From NCBI GenBank assembly GCA_015183035.1, contig JACZZP010000016.1, positions 992,001-1,056,000 of the forward strand: 64,000 nucleotides of DNA. Reading direction: 5' to 3'. Each line of letters begins with the position of its first letter. Within the stretch, counting starts at the first letter, position 1. This document shows positions 13,699 to 25,467 of this stretch, piece by piece. The position numbers and the translations under genes were made by a program. Below the pieces are notes generated by a model. It had not been told where the DNA came from and made no database searches. It worked only from the letters and a program-made list of their open reading frames with translations. This DNA is from Meloidogyne chitwoodi. Its lineage: Eukaryota > Nematoda > Chromadorea > Rhabditida > Meloidogynidae.

Positions 13699-15468
13699 TC
13701 AATCAATATTAGAAGGTCCAATATTATTGTTACTATTTTCTTGCTCAATATATTTATAATAAAAAGTGAACAAGTTAGCTATATGAACTATTAGCTTCTT
13801 TAAATTGTCAAATATCTTCACAATATTTGCAAAGTCCTTTTAAAATATTTTAATTATTTTTAAATTAATTTTAAAATAAATAGTAAATATTATTTATTTT
13901 AATTAATTAAATATATTACTTCATTTAATTGTTGAAAAAGAATTTGTGCTTGTTCATTTTCATTCCATTTTATTAAATTAATAACAAATTGTTTTTTAAT
14001 TCCATTATTAAACCAAAAACGCATTAATCCACTTTTAACCTTTAAAAAATAAAAAAAAATATATTTAAAATTTTTTTATAATATTGAAACCTTCAAAAAA
14101 GTTTTTTCAATAATTTCATTTGAATGCTCAACAGAATTAGTATGTTTTTTCTCAAATTCAAAAGCCAATTCTTTATACAAATTAAAGGATTCTTTAGCAG
14201 ACTTTTCAATTGCTTCGTATTTTTCTTGGTAATATTCTCCCTCTCTTTGCTAAAAAAATAATTTTTAATAAAATTAAAAAATAAACAATTCTTTTCAATT
14301 AATTCAATTTTTTTAATTTTAATAAATTTATTTTATAAATAATTTCAAATAATTACTCTCTGAATAATGAAACTTCCACTTTGCATATATTCTTCAAAAT
14401 TATTTTTTTCTTTAAAAATAAATTTAATAATATTTAATGCAGAATTATATATTTTGTTATATAAAATTAAAATTATCTCCTTTTTTCCAACAAATTTTTC
14501 TAATTCTTCACTAACTTCTGAATTTATTCCTTTTCCTCCATAAATTAAACCATCAATAATTTCAAAAACGTTGAGTTGAGGGGGGAAATTCTAAAAAAAT
14601 ATTTGTGAAATAATTATTTGATTATTTCCTTCTAACTTATTTTTACTAAATAAATTTATATCTCTTTAATAAATATAAAATAACTTTTAACTTCTCAATT
14701 TATCAAACTTTGCTATTTATTTGTTAAAAATTTGTTTTTTTATCTCTATAGGACCTACATATTTTAGAGGTTTAACTTATTTTAATTAATTTATAATTAC
14801 CAAATTAATTTCCTCTAATTTATTTTCATTAATAAAACTTTCCCATTCTCCAATTTTTGTTTCAATTTTTTTTAATATTAAAAATAAATTTTCATTATGA
14901 ATCAAAAAATTTGATATATTTTTATCATTAGTTGACCATAAAATACGTCCCAATTTAACCCCAAAATTTTCTTCTTCTTCAACAAAATGTAGTTTAGGCA
15001 TAAATTTTTTAATAATATTAAATTTATTTAAATTAGTATTTTTTATCTCTTTTTTCTCAATTAATACTTCAACAGAGCAAAGATCAATTAATTCAAAAAG
15101 ACATTGTGTAATTAATTTAGTACCTCTCATATACTTTAATTAATTTTCAAATTTAAATTAATTTAAATTTAAAACAAACTTCAATTGTTTTAATACATGG
15201 TGTTTTTGGTGGATTTTTAAAATCAATTTGAGATAAAGAAGAAACTCGTCCATATGTTTTTGGTCGCTGATTATTAACTTCTTTTGGAATTAATGATTCG
15301 AAAAATTGACCAATTGAAGTAAATTCTAAAATAAATTCAAATATTAAATAATTTATTTATTTTTTAATTTTTTTAACCTTTTTTCTCTTCTTCAGTTAAA
15401 ATAATAGAATAAAAACAAATAAAATTAAAAATAAAAATTATAAATAAATAAATAAATTTGATATTCAT
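13699..15468 (-). CDS. Secreted protein of unknown function, 406 aa
   Basis: Seven exons: 15378-15468, 15180-15325, 14801-15133, 14357-14590, 14091-14249, 13920-14039 and 13699-13836 (1,221 nt, every junction in phase with GT-AG introns). The first 21 residues form a hydrophobic signal peptide (MNIKFIYLFIIFIF...), followed by an acidic TEEEKK segment. The mature part is Lys/Glu/Asn/Ile-rich and predicted helical, with few cysteines and no second membrane segment. I recognise no domain. It resembles the plus-strand genes at 17.1 and 22.0 kb in composition, signal peptide and acidic N-terminus, and may be a distant relative, but I cannot align it convincingly. In a plant parasite such a protein would be an effector candidate; that is inference only. 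Confidence 0.75.
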
Positions 15469-16539
15469 TTTTTAAATTTATTTACTTACTTTTTTAATAA
15501 AAAAATATTTTATTAAAATTTAAAAGAAAATTAAATTAAAAAATTGAAAATTTAAATTTATTTAAATAATAATTAATATGCACTTTTATATTTTCTCAGA
15601 TTACATAATAAATCACAACTTCCTTTGCCAACTTTTATTTCCTTTTAAGTTTAATTTATTTCTCAATTTATATCTTTTTTCTCAGTTACCACTTGTAAAA
15701 GTTAAGTAAAAAATTAGTTAAATTGCACTCAGAAGTTATTAAAAAATTAAATAAAATTACCAAATAAGTTTTTTTTTAATTTCTAAATATTAAATTAAAA
15801 TGTCGGTTTTTTAAATTTTTAATTTTTTATAAATTCAGCTCAATTCTTTTGTTTTTATTTTTTTGTTTCAGTCACTTTCCTTCATTTTTCTTTAAAATTT
15901 ATTTCATGAGACAAAGGGCAAATGTACTTTACAAAGATTCCCATGAAAGTTTCATAAGACATATATTCACAAGATATGTCCTCTTGAATCTTAAATGTCA
16001 AGTGATTTTTAAATCATACGACTCCATTGTTTTATTGAATTAAAAGTACAATTTTATTAATAGAAATGCACTTTATAAAAGTTTTAAATTATCCCTGAAA
16101 TTATAAAAATAAAAGTCCCAAAATTATTCCCATAATAACTTTATTTACTTTACTTTTTTATCTCTTTATTTATATTAAATTAATTTTAAATATTATAATT
16201 CAAAAAAAAAATAACTTCTTTTTTGAGTTACCAACCTACCTCTTCGAAGCTTATAAAGTGTTTTTTCAGTAAAATTTCAATTAATCATAACTTTGCCCAA
16301 TTTAGTTTATTTTGAAGGTTTTCAAATAATCTATAATTTTCTTTTTAAAATTTTCACCTTAAAGTAAAGGATATATTAAAATAAAATTTTAATAAATTAA
16401 AAATTTATTTTAAAAACAAAATCAATAATTAATATTTATTAAGAATTTAAATTCTCTTTTTTAAAAAATCAATTTTTCCTTGCCAATTTTCAATATATAT
16501 TTATATTAAAAGTGCCATTAAAAAAATTTTTCCTTGGCA
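15469..16539. other. Intergenic, divergent spacer
   Basis: AT-rich spacer between the minus-strand 406-aa gene and the plus-strand gene at 17074. It should hold the promoter of the former. No conserved block or gene is recognised; the 64-codon open frame at 15849 looks random. Confidence 0.45.
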
Positions 16540-16860
16540 ATTTACCTTCATATGAATTGCTTTAACATATGACTTTCATTGTTGTCTCCTTATCAGACCA
16601 TTCCACCCTTTCCTCCTCCTCCCAATTAATTATTCGAATGTCTCCCTCAAAAATTACCTTTCAAATTTTACCTCTCTCATTCCTTCACTCTCTCTCTCTC
16701 TTTATTAAATTTTAAAAAAAATTAAAAATCACAAGAGAGATCCCATTGTTAAAGGGCAAAAGAAAAAATTTTATTGACACAAGAAAATTAAAATTATAGA
16801 CAATATATAAATTAATTCTAAACTTCATTTTACTTCACTTTATTTTTTAGGAGTTTCATT
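16540..16860 (+). promoter_or_regulatory. Conserved upstream block, copy A
   Basis: About 300 bp upstream of the broken gene at 17074 closely matches 21450-21735, which lies upstream of the intact paralog at 22012. Shared stretches include GAATGTCTCCCTCAAAAATT, AAAAATCACAAGAGAGAT, CCATTGTTAAAGGGCAAAAG and TAATTCTAAACTTCATTTTA. The blocks sit at a similar distance from their start codons and are better conserved than the AT-rich DNA around them. This is either a shared promoter kept by selection or part of a recent duplication. Confidence 0.55.
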
Positions 16861-17073
16861 TTCAAAATTTAAATTAAATTTAATAAAAAAGTTTAAAATA
16901 TTAATTCTTTGTTTTATTTTTTAAAATTAATTATTAAAAATTAAACAACATTCTATAAAAAATTTTTAAAATAATTTTAAATTCAAAAATAGTCAAACTC
17001 CTATTTTTATATTCTCAAATATTTAAAGTTCTATTAAATTTTTATAAAAATATATTTAGATAAAAAATTAAAA

Positions 17074-19034
17074 ATGAAACCAAAAGATGGATATTTTTTA
17101 TTAATATTTATTTTAATTTTTAAAATTTGTGTAATTCAAGGAGGAGTAAAAGAAGAAGAATTTAAAGAAGAAAATCCATCCCTCTCTCCAACATCTATAT
17201 TATCACCACGACATTCGAGTGTTTCGGAAGGATCAATGAATTCATCTCCAATACATGAACCAAATGAAATAAAATATTTGATAGAAAATCTAAATAAGAA
17301 TTTATTGAAATAAATAAATTATTTAAAAATTCAAAAAAAGAATATGTTTTCAACAGAACATTTTTTTCAAATTTGATTGATCAATTTTATAAAGAAAAAT
17401 ATAAAATTTTAAATAATTCAATTTTAAATTATGGAAAGAATGAAGAAACTGTCTATGAAGATATAATTTTAGAAAAAGGAATTAATTTATTAATTATTAT
17501 TGGAGAATATATTAAAAGTACTAATTATTCTTATTTAATATTTTTACCAAAATTTCAAAAACAAATTAGTGATTCTATTAAAATTTTTATAGAAAGCATT
17601 GAAGATGTAAATAAAAGTTATAAAAATGATTTTAAAAAGAAAATAATTAATATTATTCAATTAATTGATCCTAATAAAAATACTCTTAAATATAAAATTA
17701 ATAATAAAATAAAAAATATTGAAGACGATATTAAAGAGGTATTTAATATTTTTAGTAATTTTATAAAATGTGTTTAATAAAGTAAAAAGGTTACTTACTC
17801 ACCTAGGGAAGGTTTAAACTAAATAAATAAACACTGAGTTACTGCTTTTCATTTTAATTATTTTTTAGGTTTTTCTATATATACTTATGTAATTATATCT
17901 TCCTCTCCTTTATTTAATTAAGAGACCTTAAATTGAGTTTAATAATATTTTAAATTAAATTTTAAAAACAAATAATTAAAATATTTATTTTTTAGCATTT
18001 AACTCATTTATTTGAAGTTGACAGATTAAAATCATTATTTAATGAATTGGAATGTTTACATAATAAACCTATTGATATTTTTTATTGGAGTGATGAAGTT
18101 TGGATTATTGAAAAAAGAATAAATGTTTTAATTGAAGAAAAAGAATTATCAAATAATAATTCAAATATTTTAAAAGAAATTAAATCAGATATCTTTAAAT
18201 TATTTGAAAAAACAAAAGAATATTACAACGAAATAAAACAAGAATATTTAAAAATTTTTGTTATTAACTTTGATTTATCCAATTATAAATTATTAAAAAT
18301 TTAAAGAATTTAATTCAAATTTTTTAAATTTATATAAAAAAGATTTATTAGATAATTTAAATGTTAAAAAAGATACTGTACAAAGTGAAGGAATTAAACA
18401 TTTAAAGCATAAAGAAATTATAAAAAATATTTCTTTTTATGATTTATTTGAAATATTAAAGAAAAAAATAAAAGAAAATTTAGAAGTTAATGAAAAAAAA
18501 TTTTTAATAGAAAAATATGAAAATTATTTTATAAAGAAGGACGAAGATTATGATAATGAAAAAGAAATATTAATTGTTGAAAATGGAAAGGTAAATTATT
18601 TAGTATTTTTTTATTTATTTTAAAATAAAATTTTAAACTTTAAAGATATCAAATTTGATAAAAGATCTGTTGAATTTTACCGATTTGATGATTTTTATAA
18701 AACATTAAATTCTGGAGTTCTTTTACATTTTAAACTTCAACAATATTATATTAATCCTAATATTGCTAATTTAAATTTTGTTATTAATGTTAAATTTCCA
18801 AAAATATTTTTAGAAAATTCTGATAAATTAATAGAAGCAAAAGAATCGGAAATACCAGAAATTTTCAAAAATTTAACTAAAAGAGAATTTAATTTTAAAA
18901 ATGAAAATGATATTTTTGAATTTAATTTGCTTAGAGGAATTGGTTATTTAATTAATTTTTATTTAAAAGAATATAAAAAAATTAGTAAAAATAATCAAAA
19001 TAAAGAAGAAATTAAAATATCACCACTAAACTGA
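17074..19034 (+). pseudogene. Broken paralog of the 608-aa secreted-protein gene
   Basis: The start at 17074 gives a signal peptide (MKPKDGYFLLIFILIF) and an acidic Ser-rich N-terminus. Homology to the gene at 22012 is clear: YKILNNSIL.YGK, EKGINLLIIIGEYIK, NYSYL and QISDSIKI are shared. The frame breaks near 17305 (paralogous sequence resumes in another frame from about 17310), again near 18300, and the phase across the intron ending at 18645 does not match. The donor after about 17765 is also not in a usable phase. The exon-like blocks are about 17074-17305, 17310-17765, 17993-18300, 18301-18591 and 18645-19034. Either this is a pseudogene or the assembly carries several single-base errors in A/T runs. 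The last block is open to its stop at 19034 and looks well preserved, so the decay would be recent. Confidence 0.7.
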
Positions 19035-19831
19035 AAAAGAACAAAAAATTTAAAAATCTAAATTTACAACACAAATTTAAGTCAAGCAAGTGAAAATGAA
19101 TTTTATTCTCCACAAAATTCATTTTCTAAAAATTAACAGATTAAAATATTTAAAAATATTAAATCTGTACAATACTAAAGAATGTACATATGATAGGGAG
19201 TTTACCTTTTTTGTTAAATAAATTTTGTGGATTTCTTTTAGTATATTTTTTTTTCGAGTTTTTTCGGTAAAAATTTGAATTTAAGAGAATAAAATATTTT
19301 AGAAATTAAAGTCCACAAATTTAATCTGCAAAAAGGTTTCTTATCCTAAAAAGTTATTTTTACCTCACATTCCCTTATAAACAAATTAATTATTTATTTT
19401 ATTTATTTATTTGTCAATTATATTTACCTAACCTTTTTTTAGATAAAATTAAGAAATATTTATATTTATTTAATGTTAAAAGGGTTTTAGGCCAAATGTT
19501 TAGATGGTAATTATATGAACAATTAATTCAACAAAAGTTTTTTACCATTTTGTTTATTTTTCTTTCTTTTTTTAACAATAGAAATTTTTCCTCTCGTGAA
19601 AAAAATATTTTAAACAAAAAATATCAAAAAATATTATTTAAATTCTTTTTTTTTTTTTTAATTAAAATTTTTAACATTTGATTATATTAATTATTTATTT
19701 TGATATTATATTTTAAATTATATTTATTTAAATATTATTTTCTTTAAAGGATAAAAAATTTATAAAAATATTAATTATATTTTAAATAATTTAAAAAAAA
19801 ACAAAAAAATTAAATAATTAATTTATTTATT
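19035..19831. other. Convergent intergenic spacer
   Basis: AT-rich DNA between the 3' ends of the plus-strand broken gene and the minus-strand Ly6-like gene. No exon or repeat is recognised. Confidence 0.45.
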
Positions 19832-21092
19832 TTAAATAAATATAAATAAAATAAGTAAAAATATTTCCAATAAATAAATTAATAAAATATTATTTTTTAA
19901 ATTAATTTTATTTCCATTACAATAATCTTCTGAACATTTAATACAATTTTTTGGAATATATTCCCTTCTATTTTCATGTGCACATCCAATGGATAAACAA
20001 TCAAATTCTGTTTTACCATTTATACATCCATGCCAATAACCTTTAAAAAGATCAAAAAATTAATTTTAAATTTTTTAAAAGAAATTACCATATTTATTAT
20101 TTGCATCAATACAACGTTGAACATAACAAACACCTCCTTGACATTTAATATATTTTTGTTTTTCCATATAAGGATCAAAAAGAAGACAATTAATTACTTA
20201 AAATAAATAATATTTTGTTATTAAAATTAAAAAAATAATATTATTTATTTAATTTATTTACCCGTTTGATTTTTTGTTTCAATGGAAACTTTTTCTTTTG
20301 GCTTCTCAACTATTGGAATTTTAGATTTTGTAATATCTTCTTCTATATTATTTTTTGGATTTTTTAATAATTGTTTTTCTAAATATTTTTTTTTAGTATT
20401 TAAAATTTATTTATTTAAAAATATTAATTTAAATATAAATAAAATAAATAAATATTAATTTTTATTTTTAAATAACAATTAATATTAAAATATATTTAAT
20501 TTAATTTATTCTAAACCTTTTTCTTCTTCTTTCTTTTTTAATTCAAAAGTTTCATTTCCTTCTAAATTACACATATTATTAGAACATAAATTACATAATT
20601 TATCTTCATAATTAAAACCACACATTAAAGGACGACAATTATCAGAAATTGGTTCAACACAACCTTTTTTAACTTTTTTTTAATTAATTAAATAAAAATA
20701 AAATAAAATAACTTAAAAATGTTTTATTATTAATATCAAGACATATAGCAGTATAACATTTCATTATTTCACCCATAATTTCTTCATCATGAATAAATTG
20801 ATGTTTACAATGAATTTCTTTTTTCTGTTCTGTACTATAGCATTGAAGAGCTTTTTTTTAAATAAATAAAATTTTAATTAAATTTAAGTAAATTTGTATT
20901 TTAAGGATTTTAGAAATTTAATTTAATTTTTTTTAAAGATTTTAGAATAAAATACTCAAAAATAAATATAAAATTTAGACAATAAAAAATTAATAATTTT
21001 TATTTATAATTAAATTAACCAAATATTTGATTGTTAAAAATAATAAATATTAATAAAATATAATAAAAAATAAATAAATAATTTAACAACAT
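19832..21092 (-). CDS. Two-domain Ly6/ET-module-like secreted protein, probable GPI anchor, 263 aa
   Basis: Six exons: 21020-21092, 20713-20850, 20517-20663, 20262-20378, 20089-20196 and 19832-20040 (792 nt, all phase-1 junctions consistent). A signal peptide (MLLNYLFIFYYILLIFIIF) is followed by a first cysteine-rich domain from LQCYSTEQ to CNLCSNNMCN, a Lys/Glu-rich linker, and a second from INCLLFDPY to CIKCSEDYCN. Each domain starts with a single Cys and ends in C-x2-C-x4-CN style. This is typical of three-finger Ly6/uPAR folds and the nematode ET module, a cell-surface disulphide-rich fold. The protein ends in a hydrophobic stretch (NNILLIYLLEIFLLILFIFI) without a charged tail, fitting a GPI signal or a C-terminal anchor. 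The ligand is unknown. The fold assignment rests on cysteine pattern only. Confidence 0.8.
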
Positions 21093-21449
21093 TTTTAATG
21101 TAAAAATATAAATTTAAATAAATTAATTATTTTTTTAATCGTAAAAAATTATTTACCTAAAAACAAAAATGACAATATATTTATATTTTAAATAAAAATA
21201 TATATCCTCTTCTTTTAGTCCATTTATTTTTTAATAAAAAATACAATTTATTCAAATGATTCATTTAAAAAATATAAAAATAAATTTTTGATAAACTTTT
21301 AATATATAAATAAATATAAGTAATAATTAATTCTAAATAAATATTAAATTAGTAGTTTTTTATTAAAAATTTAATAACTTTTTTATTAAAATTTATTAAT
21401 TTAAAAAATTAAAAAAAAAATTTAAATTTTTAAAAATTAATTTTTCCTT
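21093..21449. other. Intergenic, divergent spacer
   Basis: AT-rich DNA between the Ly6-like gene start and the conserved upstream block of the next gene. Nothing else is identified. Confidence 0.45.
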
Positions 21450-21735
21450 GCCTTTTTCCTTCATATGATTTGTTATACTTTTACATATGACTTTACATTG
21501 TTGTCTATCTTCTAAATATTCTATTCCCTCCCAATCGAATGTCTCCCTCAAAAATTACTTTTCCGATTTTACCTCTCTCATTTCTTCACTCTCTCTTTAT
21601 TAAATTCTTTAAAAATTAAAAATCACAAGAGAGATTCCATTGTTAAAGGGCAAAAGAAAAAAAATTTATTGACATATTATAGCCAATATATAAATTAATT
21701 CTAAACTTCATTTTACTTCACTTTTTATTTTTTTC
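21450..21735 (+). promoter_or_regulatory. Conserved upstream block, copy B
   Basis: Counterpart of 16540-16860, ending about 280 bp before the start codon at 22012. It carries the same ordered strings (CATATGA, TGACTTT.CATTGTTGTCT, GAATGTCTCCCTCAAAAATT, AAAGGGCAAAAGAAAAAA) with small indels. The order and spacing are preserved although the intervening and downstream non-coding DNA has diverged. Confidence 0.55.
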
Positions 21736-22011
21736 AAAAGCTTCATTTTTAATTTCTTTTATTTAAATAATTAAATAAGAACATTAAAATAAAAAAATAT
21801 TTTATTTTTATTTTATAGCTAAATTTTTATTTTTTATAAAATAAAAAAAATATATTTTTAAATCTACCTTGCCTTATTCTGTTAAAGTTTTAAATAATTA
21901 TTTAAAAATATAAAAGATTTAAAAAATTTTATCTAAACTTAATTTTTATTAAAAAACAATTCTAATATTTATAATTAATTATAATATTTTTAGAATTAAA
22001 AAATATTTAAA

Positions 22012-24820
22012 ATGAAATCAAAAAATTGGTTAATTTTATTATTTTTTATTTTAATATGGAAAGGAAACTGTGATTCTTTAATAGAAGAAGAAGAGAAAAA
22101 AGAAAATAAAACTCAACAAAAAGTTGACATATTATCAGACAGTGAAAGTGAAAACTCAGCTAATTTTTCATCATCAAATAATGGATCAACAACTTCCTCT
22201 GATAATGAATCAGTAAATTCATCTCCAAAATATGAAATAAAAGTTGAAGAAAATAATTCATTTGAGTCAATAAAAAATTATTTAAATAAACTTATTTTAA
22301 ATATTAAAAAAGAAGAAAATAAAATAAATGAAGAAATATTGGCAAAAAAAAGAAAAGTAAAAAAGGAAATAGAAATTAATTTTCCAGTAATAGATGAAGA
22401 ACAAAGAATTAAAATAAATATAATTAATATTATTCAACATTTTAAAATAAAATATAAAATTTTAAATAATTCAATTTTGAAGTATGGAAAGTCTAATTTA
22501 ATAGATTCTGAAAAAGATTTAGAAATTTTAGAAAAAGGAATTAATTTATTAATTATTATTGGAGAATATATTAAAAATGAAAATTATTCATATTTATTTA
22601 TTTTACCAAAAGTTCAGCAAAAAATTAGTGATTCTATTAAAATTTTGATAAAAGAATTAAATGAAGGAACTGAAATAATTAATGAATTAAATATTTCGAA
22701 TAATTACAGAAATGATAATAAGAATTATAAAAATAAAAGAAATATTAAAATTGAACTTCGAGATAACCTTATAGGTTTTAAAGAAAATATTAAAGGAGTT
22801 TTAATTATGACAAAGCAATATCTAAACTCAATAAACAATTTGGTATTTTAATTTTAAAAAATATTAAACAAAAAATAGTTCTTATTTACCTAGATAAAAA
22901 AAGTATTTATGGGCCCACTCCTGAAAAACAACTCCCTGAATATCAACTCAACCAATTTGTCAAATTGCCAATTCGGTCAAGTCACTTAACTAGTTTGTCT
23001 CGCACAAACATGAATCTATTGGGAGTGTTTTATTACTTGGCCGAATTGGCTATTGGACCAACTGGCTTTGATATTCTGAGAATTGTCTTTCAGGGTTGAC
23101 CCGGTATTCTAATAATCCATTAAATTAGTAAATAATCATAGGTGGGAAATAAAAATTAGTTTTATTGTTCGAGTATTATGATTGGATCTCGCTATATTTT
23201 AAAATTTGTTTTCATCTTCATTAGGTCCTTTTAACCATTACCAAAATAATTTATTACAATTATATATTATTTTCTAATTTAATTTTTAAATTAAAGAGAA
23301 TTTAATATTGTAGCAAAATAAATAATAATTTTGGGTTTTAGTTCTTTTTTATTAATTAATTTTGTACTCTTCTTTTGTTAATTATATTAAATAAATATTC
23401 TTTAAAATAATAAATATGTACATATTTAAATTATAATTTCAGAATAATCAAAAATTATTTGAATTAAATCTAGTAGAATTAATATTAAAAGATTTGGTTA
23501 ATCTTTCTGAATATTTAATTAAAATAAAAGAAATAGATATTTATTATTTAAGTTATAAATTTTGGATAATTGGGAAAAAAATTGAATTTTGGGTAAATGG
23601 AGATTCAATATATGGAACAACAATAAAACAAAATTTAACCACTAAATTTAATTCTGGTTGGCCAATTGATAAAAAATTTTCAAATGATTTAATAAACATA
23701 AAATTAGAAGAAATTAATTTTTATGAATTTAAAGATTTTAATTTATTAATTTTATTTGGAAAAATGATTAATTTTTATTATAAACAAGAAGAAATATTTT
23801 TAAATAAATATTCTTATCTATTTGATAATTTTACAAAAAATAAAGAAAATTATAAAAATAAAATATTTTATTCTTTTAAAGGTTTAATTGTAAATTTAGA
23901 AAATTTAATTGAATTAAGTTTAAAAGGAGAAGAAAAATTATTTTTAATAGAAAAATATGAGTATTATTTAGATGAAAATGAAATAAATATTTTTGGACAA
24001 AAAGAAAATAAAAAGGTTTTATTAAATTAAAAATTTTAATTTTTTAACATAATAAAAAATGATCAACTCTAGGATAGGTAAAATTAAGTAAATTTTTTAA
24101 CAGTGTTTGGAAGCTCATACCAAAATTTGTATTCGTTTCGTATTTAAGTAAGATTACGAGGGAAATAAAAATTTCCAAACATTGTGCTTGTTATTTTACT
24201 AAAAATTATTTAATGGCATTAACTTTCAATTATCTATGTATTATTTAAAAAATATAAGTATTTTACTGTTGAATTTACCAATTAATACATTTTTGGAAAA
24301 TTCGACTCTCTTCTTTTACCAATCCATGGGAAATATGTTCTAGAGTAGAGCCGAAAAAATATATAAAATTAATAAAAAGTTAAATTAAAAAATTTAGAAA
24401 AATTTAAATAAAAAAGTTAATGAAAGTAACCGAATGAATGATTTAATGGATATATTATTTGCTGGAATTAATTTATATATTAAACTACAAAAATGGTTTA
24501 CTAAAAATATTACTGATTTTAATCAAATTACTGAAAGTTATAAATATTTAATTCAAATATTAAAAAGTTTCAAAGAGAAAGAAATTATTGAATTTGAAAA
24601 ATCTAAAGATAAAGAAAATAAAAAAACAATTTTTAAATATTTATCAGAAAAATTTATAGTTAACACTGAAAATGATGTACAAGAAAAAGAATTATTTGAT
24701 ACAATGAATGAAGTACTAGTTACTTATTATAAATATGTAAAAGAAAACAAAGAAAAAAATAAAAAGAAAAAAATATTAAAAAGAGCGAATACAAATCCAA
24801 AGTTGAATTTTTATTACTAA
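22012..24820 (+). CDS. Secreted Lys/Asn/Glu-rich protein of unknown function, 608 aa
   Basis: Three exons: 22012-22842, 23443-24015 and 24398-24820 (1,827 nt, all phase 0). The first 20 residues form a signal peptide ending around GNC. An acidic Ser-rich segment follows (IEEEEKKE, SDSESENSANFSSSNNGS), then a long helical region. It is the intact paralog of the broken gene at 17074, sharing YKILNNSIL, EKGINLLIIIGEYIK and QKISDSIKI. There are no transmembrane segments after the signal and very few cysteines, so it is probably exported or secreted. The first intron contains a MITE-like element. Seven basic residues near the end (KNKKKKILKRA) could be a nuclear signal or just composition bias. 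In-frame sequence continues open for about 40 codons after the TAA at 24818, so a longer isoform is possible. I do not recognise the family. Confidence 0.75.
22909..23112. mobile_element. MITE-like element with imperfect terminal inverted repeats
   Basis: About 200 bp of markedly higher GC sits inside the first intron of the 608-aa gene. Its two ends are inverted copies of about 70 bp: CCTGAAA.ACAA, GAATATCAA and GCCAATTCGG.CAAGT read inward from both sides. No coding capacity. The inner part (TAAAACACTCCCAATAG on the minus strand) also occurs inside the 639-bp element at 44449-45087, so the two are related. Target duplication is not clear in the flanking AT repeats. Confidence 0.65.
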
Positions 24821-25467
24821 AAATATGGTAAATTAAAAATTTATTTAAAAATATTATTATTATTTTTAAATTCAAAAACAAATGAGAATGAAGAAAAAAA
24901 AGAATTATATGTAAATTATATAAATATATTTAAAAAATTTATTTAACAATTTAAAATTTATATCATAGTTTCATTCTTAGCTATAATTTAAATTTGGCTA
25001 AAGAAAAGAAAATTTTAGTCATTTTTATTTAAAAACTATTTTTATATTATTCATTAACCCATTATATAAATTATTTACAAAAAAATTTTTTTTTTGTAAA
25101 TTTAATGTTTAAAAAATCTAAACTTTTATAATAGAATTTTTCTTTCTTTGTACATAAATACTTTAAATTTTCTATTTATTTTAAACAATTTTCATTTATT
25201 ATATTTTAACATATAGATAAACATTTTTATTAGATGTGACTGAAAAAATCTTCTTTTTTATTATTTTTAAAAAAGATTAATTTAAAAAATTAAATAATAT
25301 TTTCTTTTAAAATTCAAGCAAATTTACAAAATTATTTGAAAATTAAATTAAATTTGAATTAAGATTTTAAAAAATTAAAAATTAATTGTATTATTCTTAA
25401 ATTTTAATAATTTTTTAACAAAATATTAAATAATAAAATTAATTAAATAATTAATATATATATTTTT
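24821..25467. other. Convergent intergenic spacer
   Basis: AT-rich DNA between two convergent genes. Apart from the open in-frame continuation of the preceding gene to about 24945, nothing is recognised. Confidence 0.4.

Noticed and set aside
13419..15468. Treating 14786-15130 as a complete 114-aa gene
   Set aside because: It is only the third exon of a seven-exon gene; flanking exons join in phase and supply a signal peptide.
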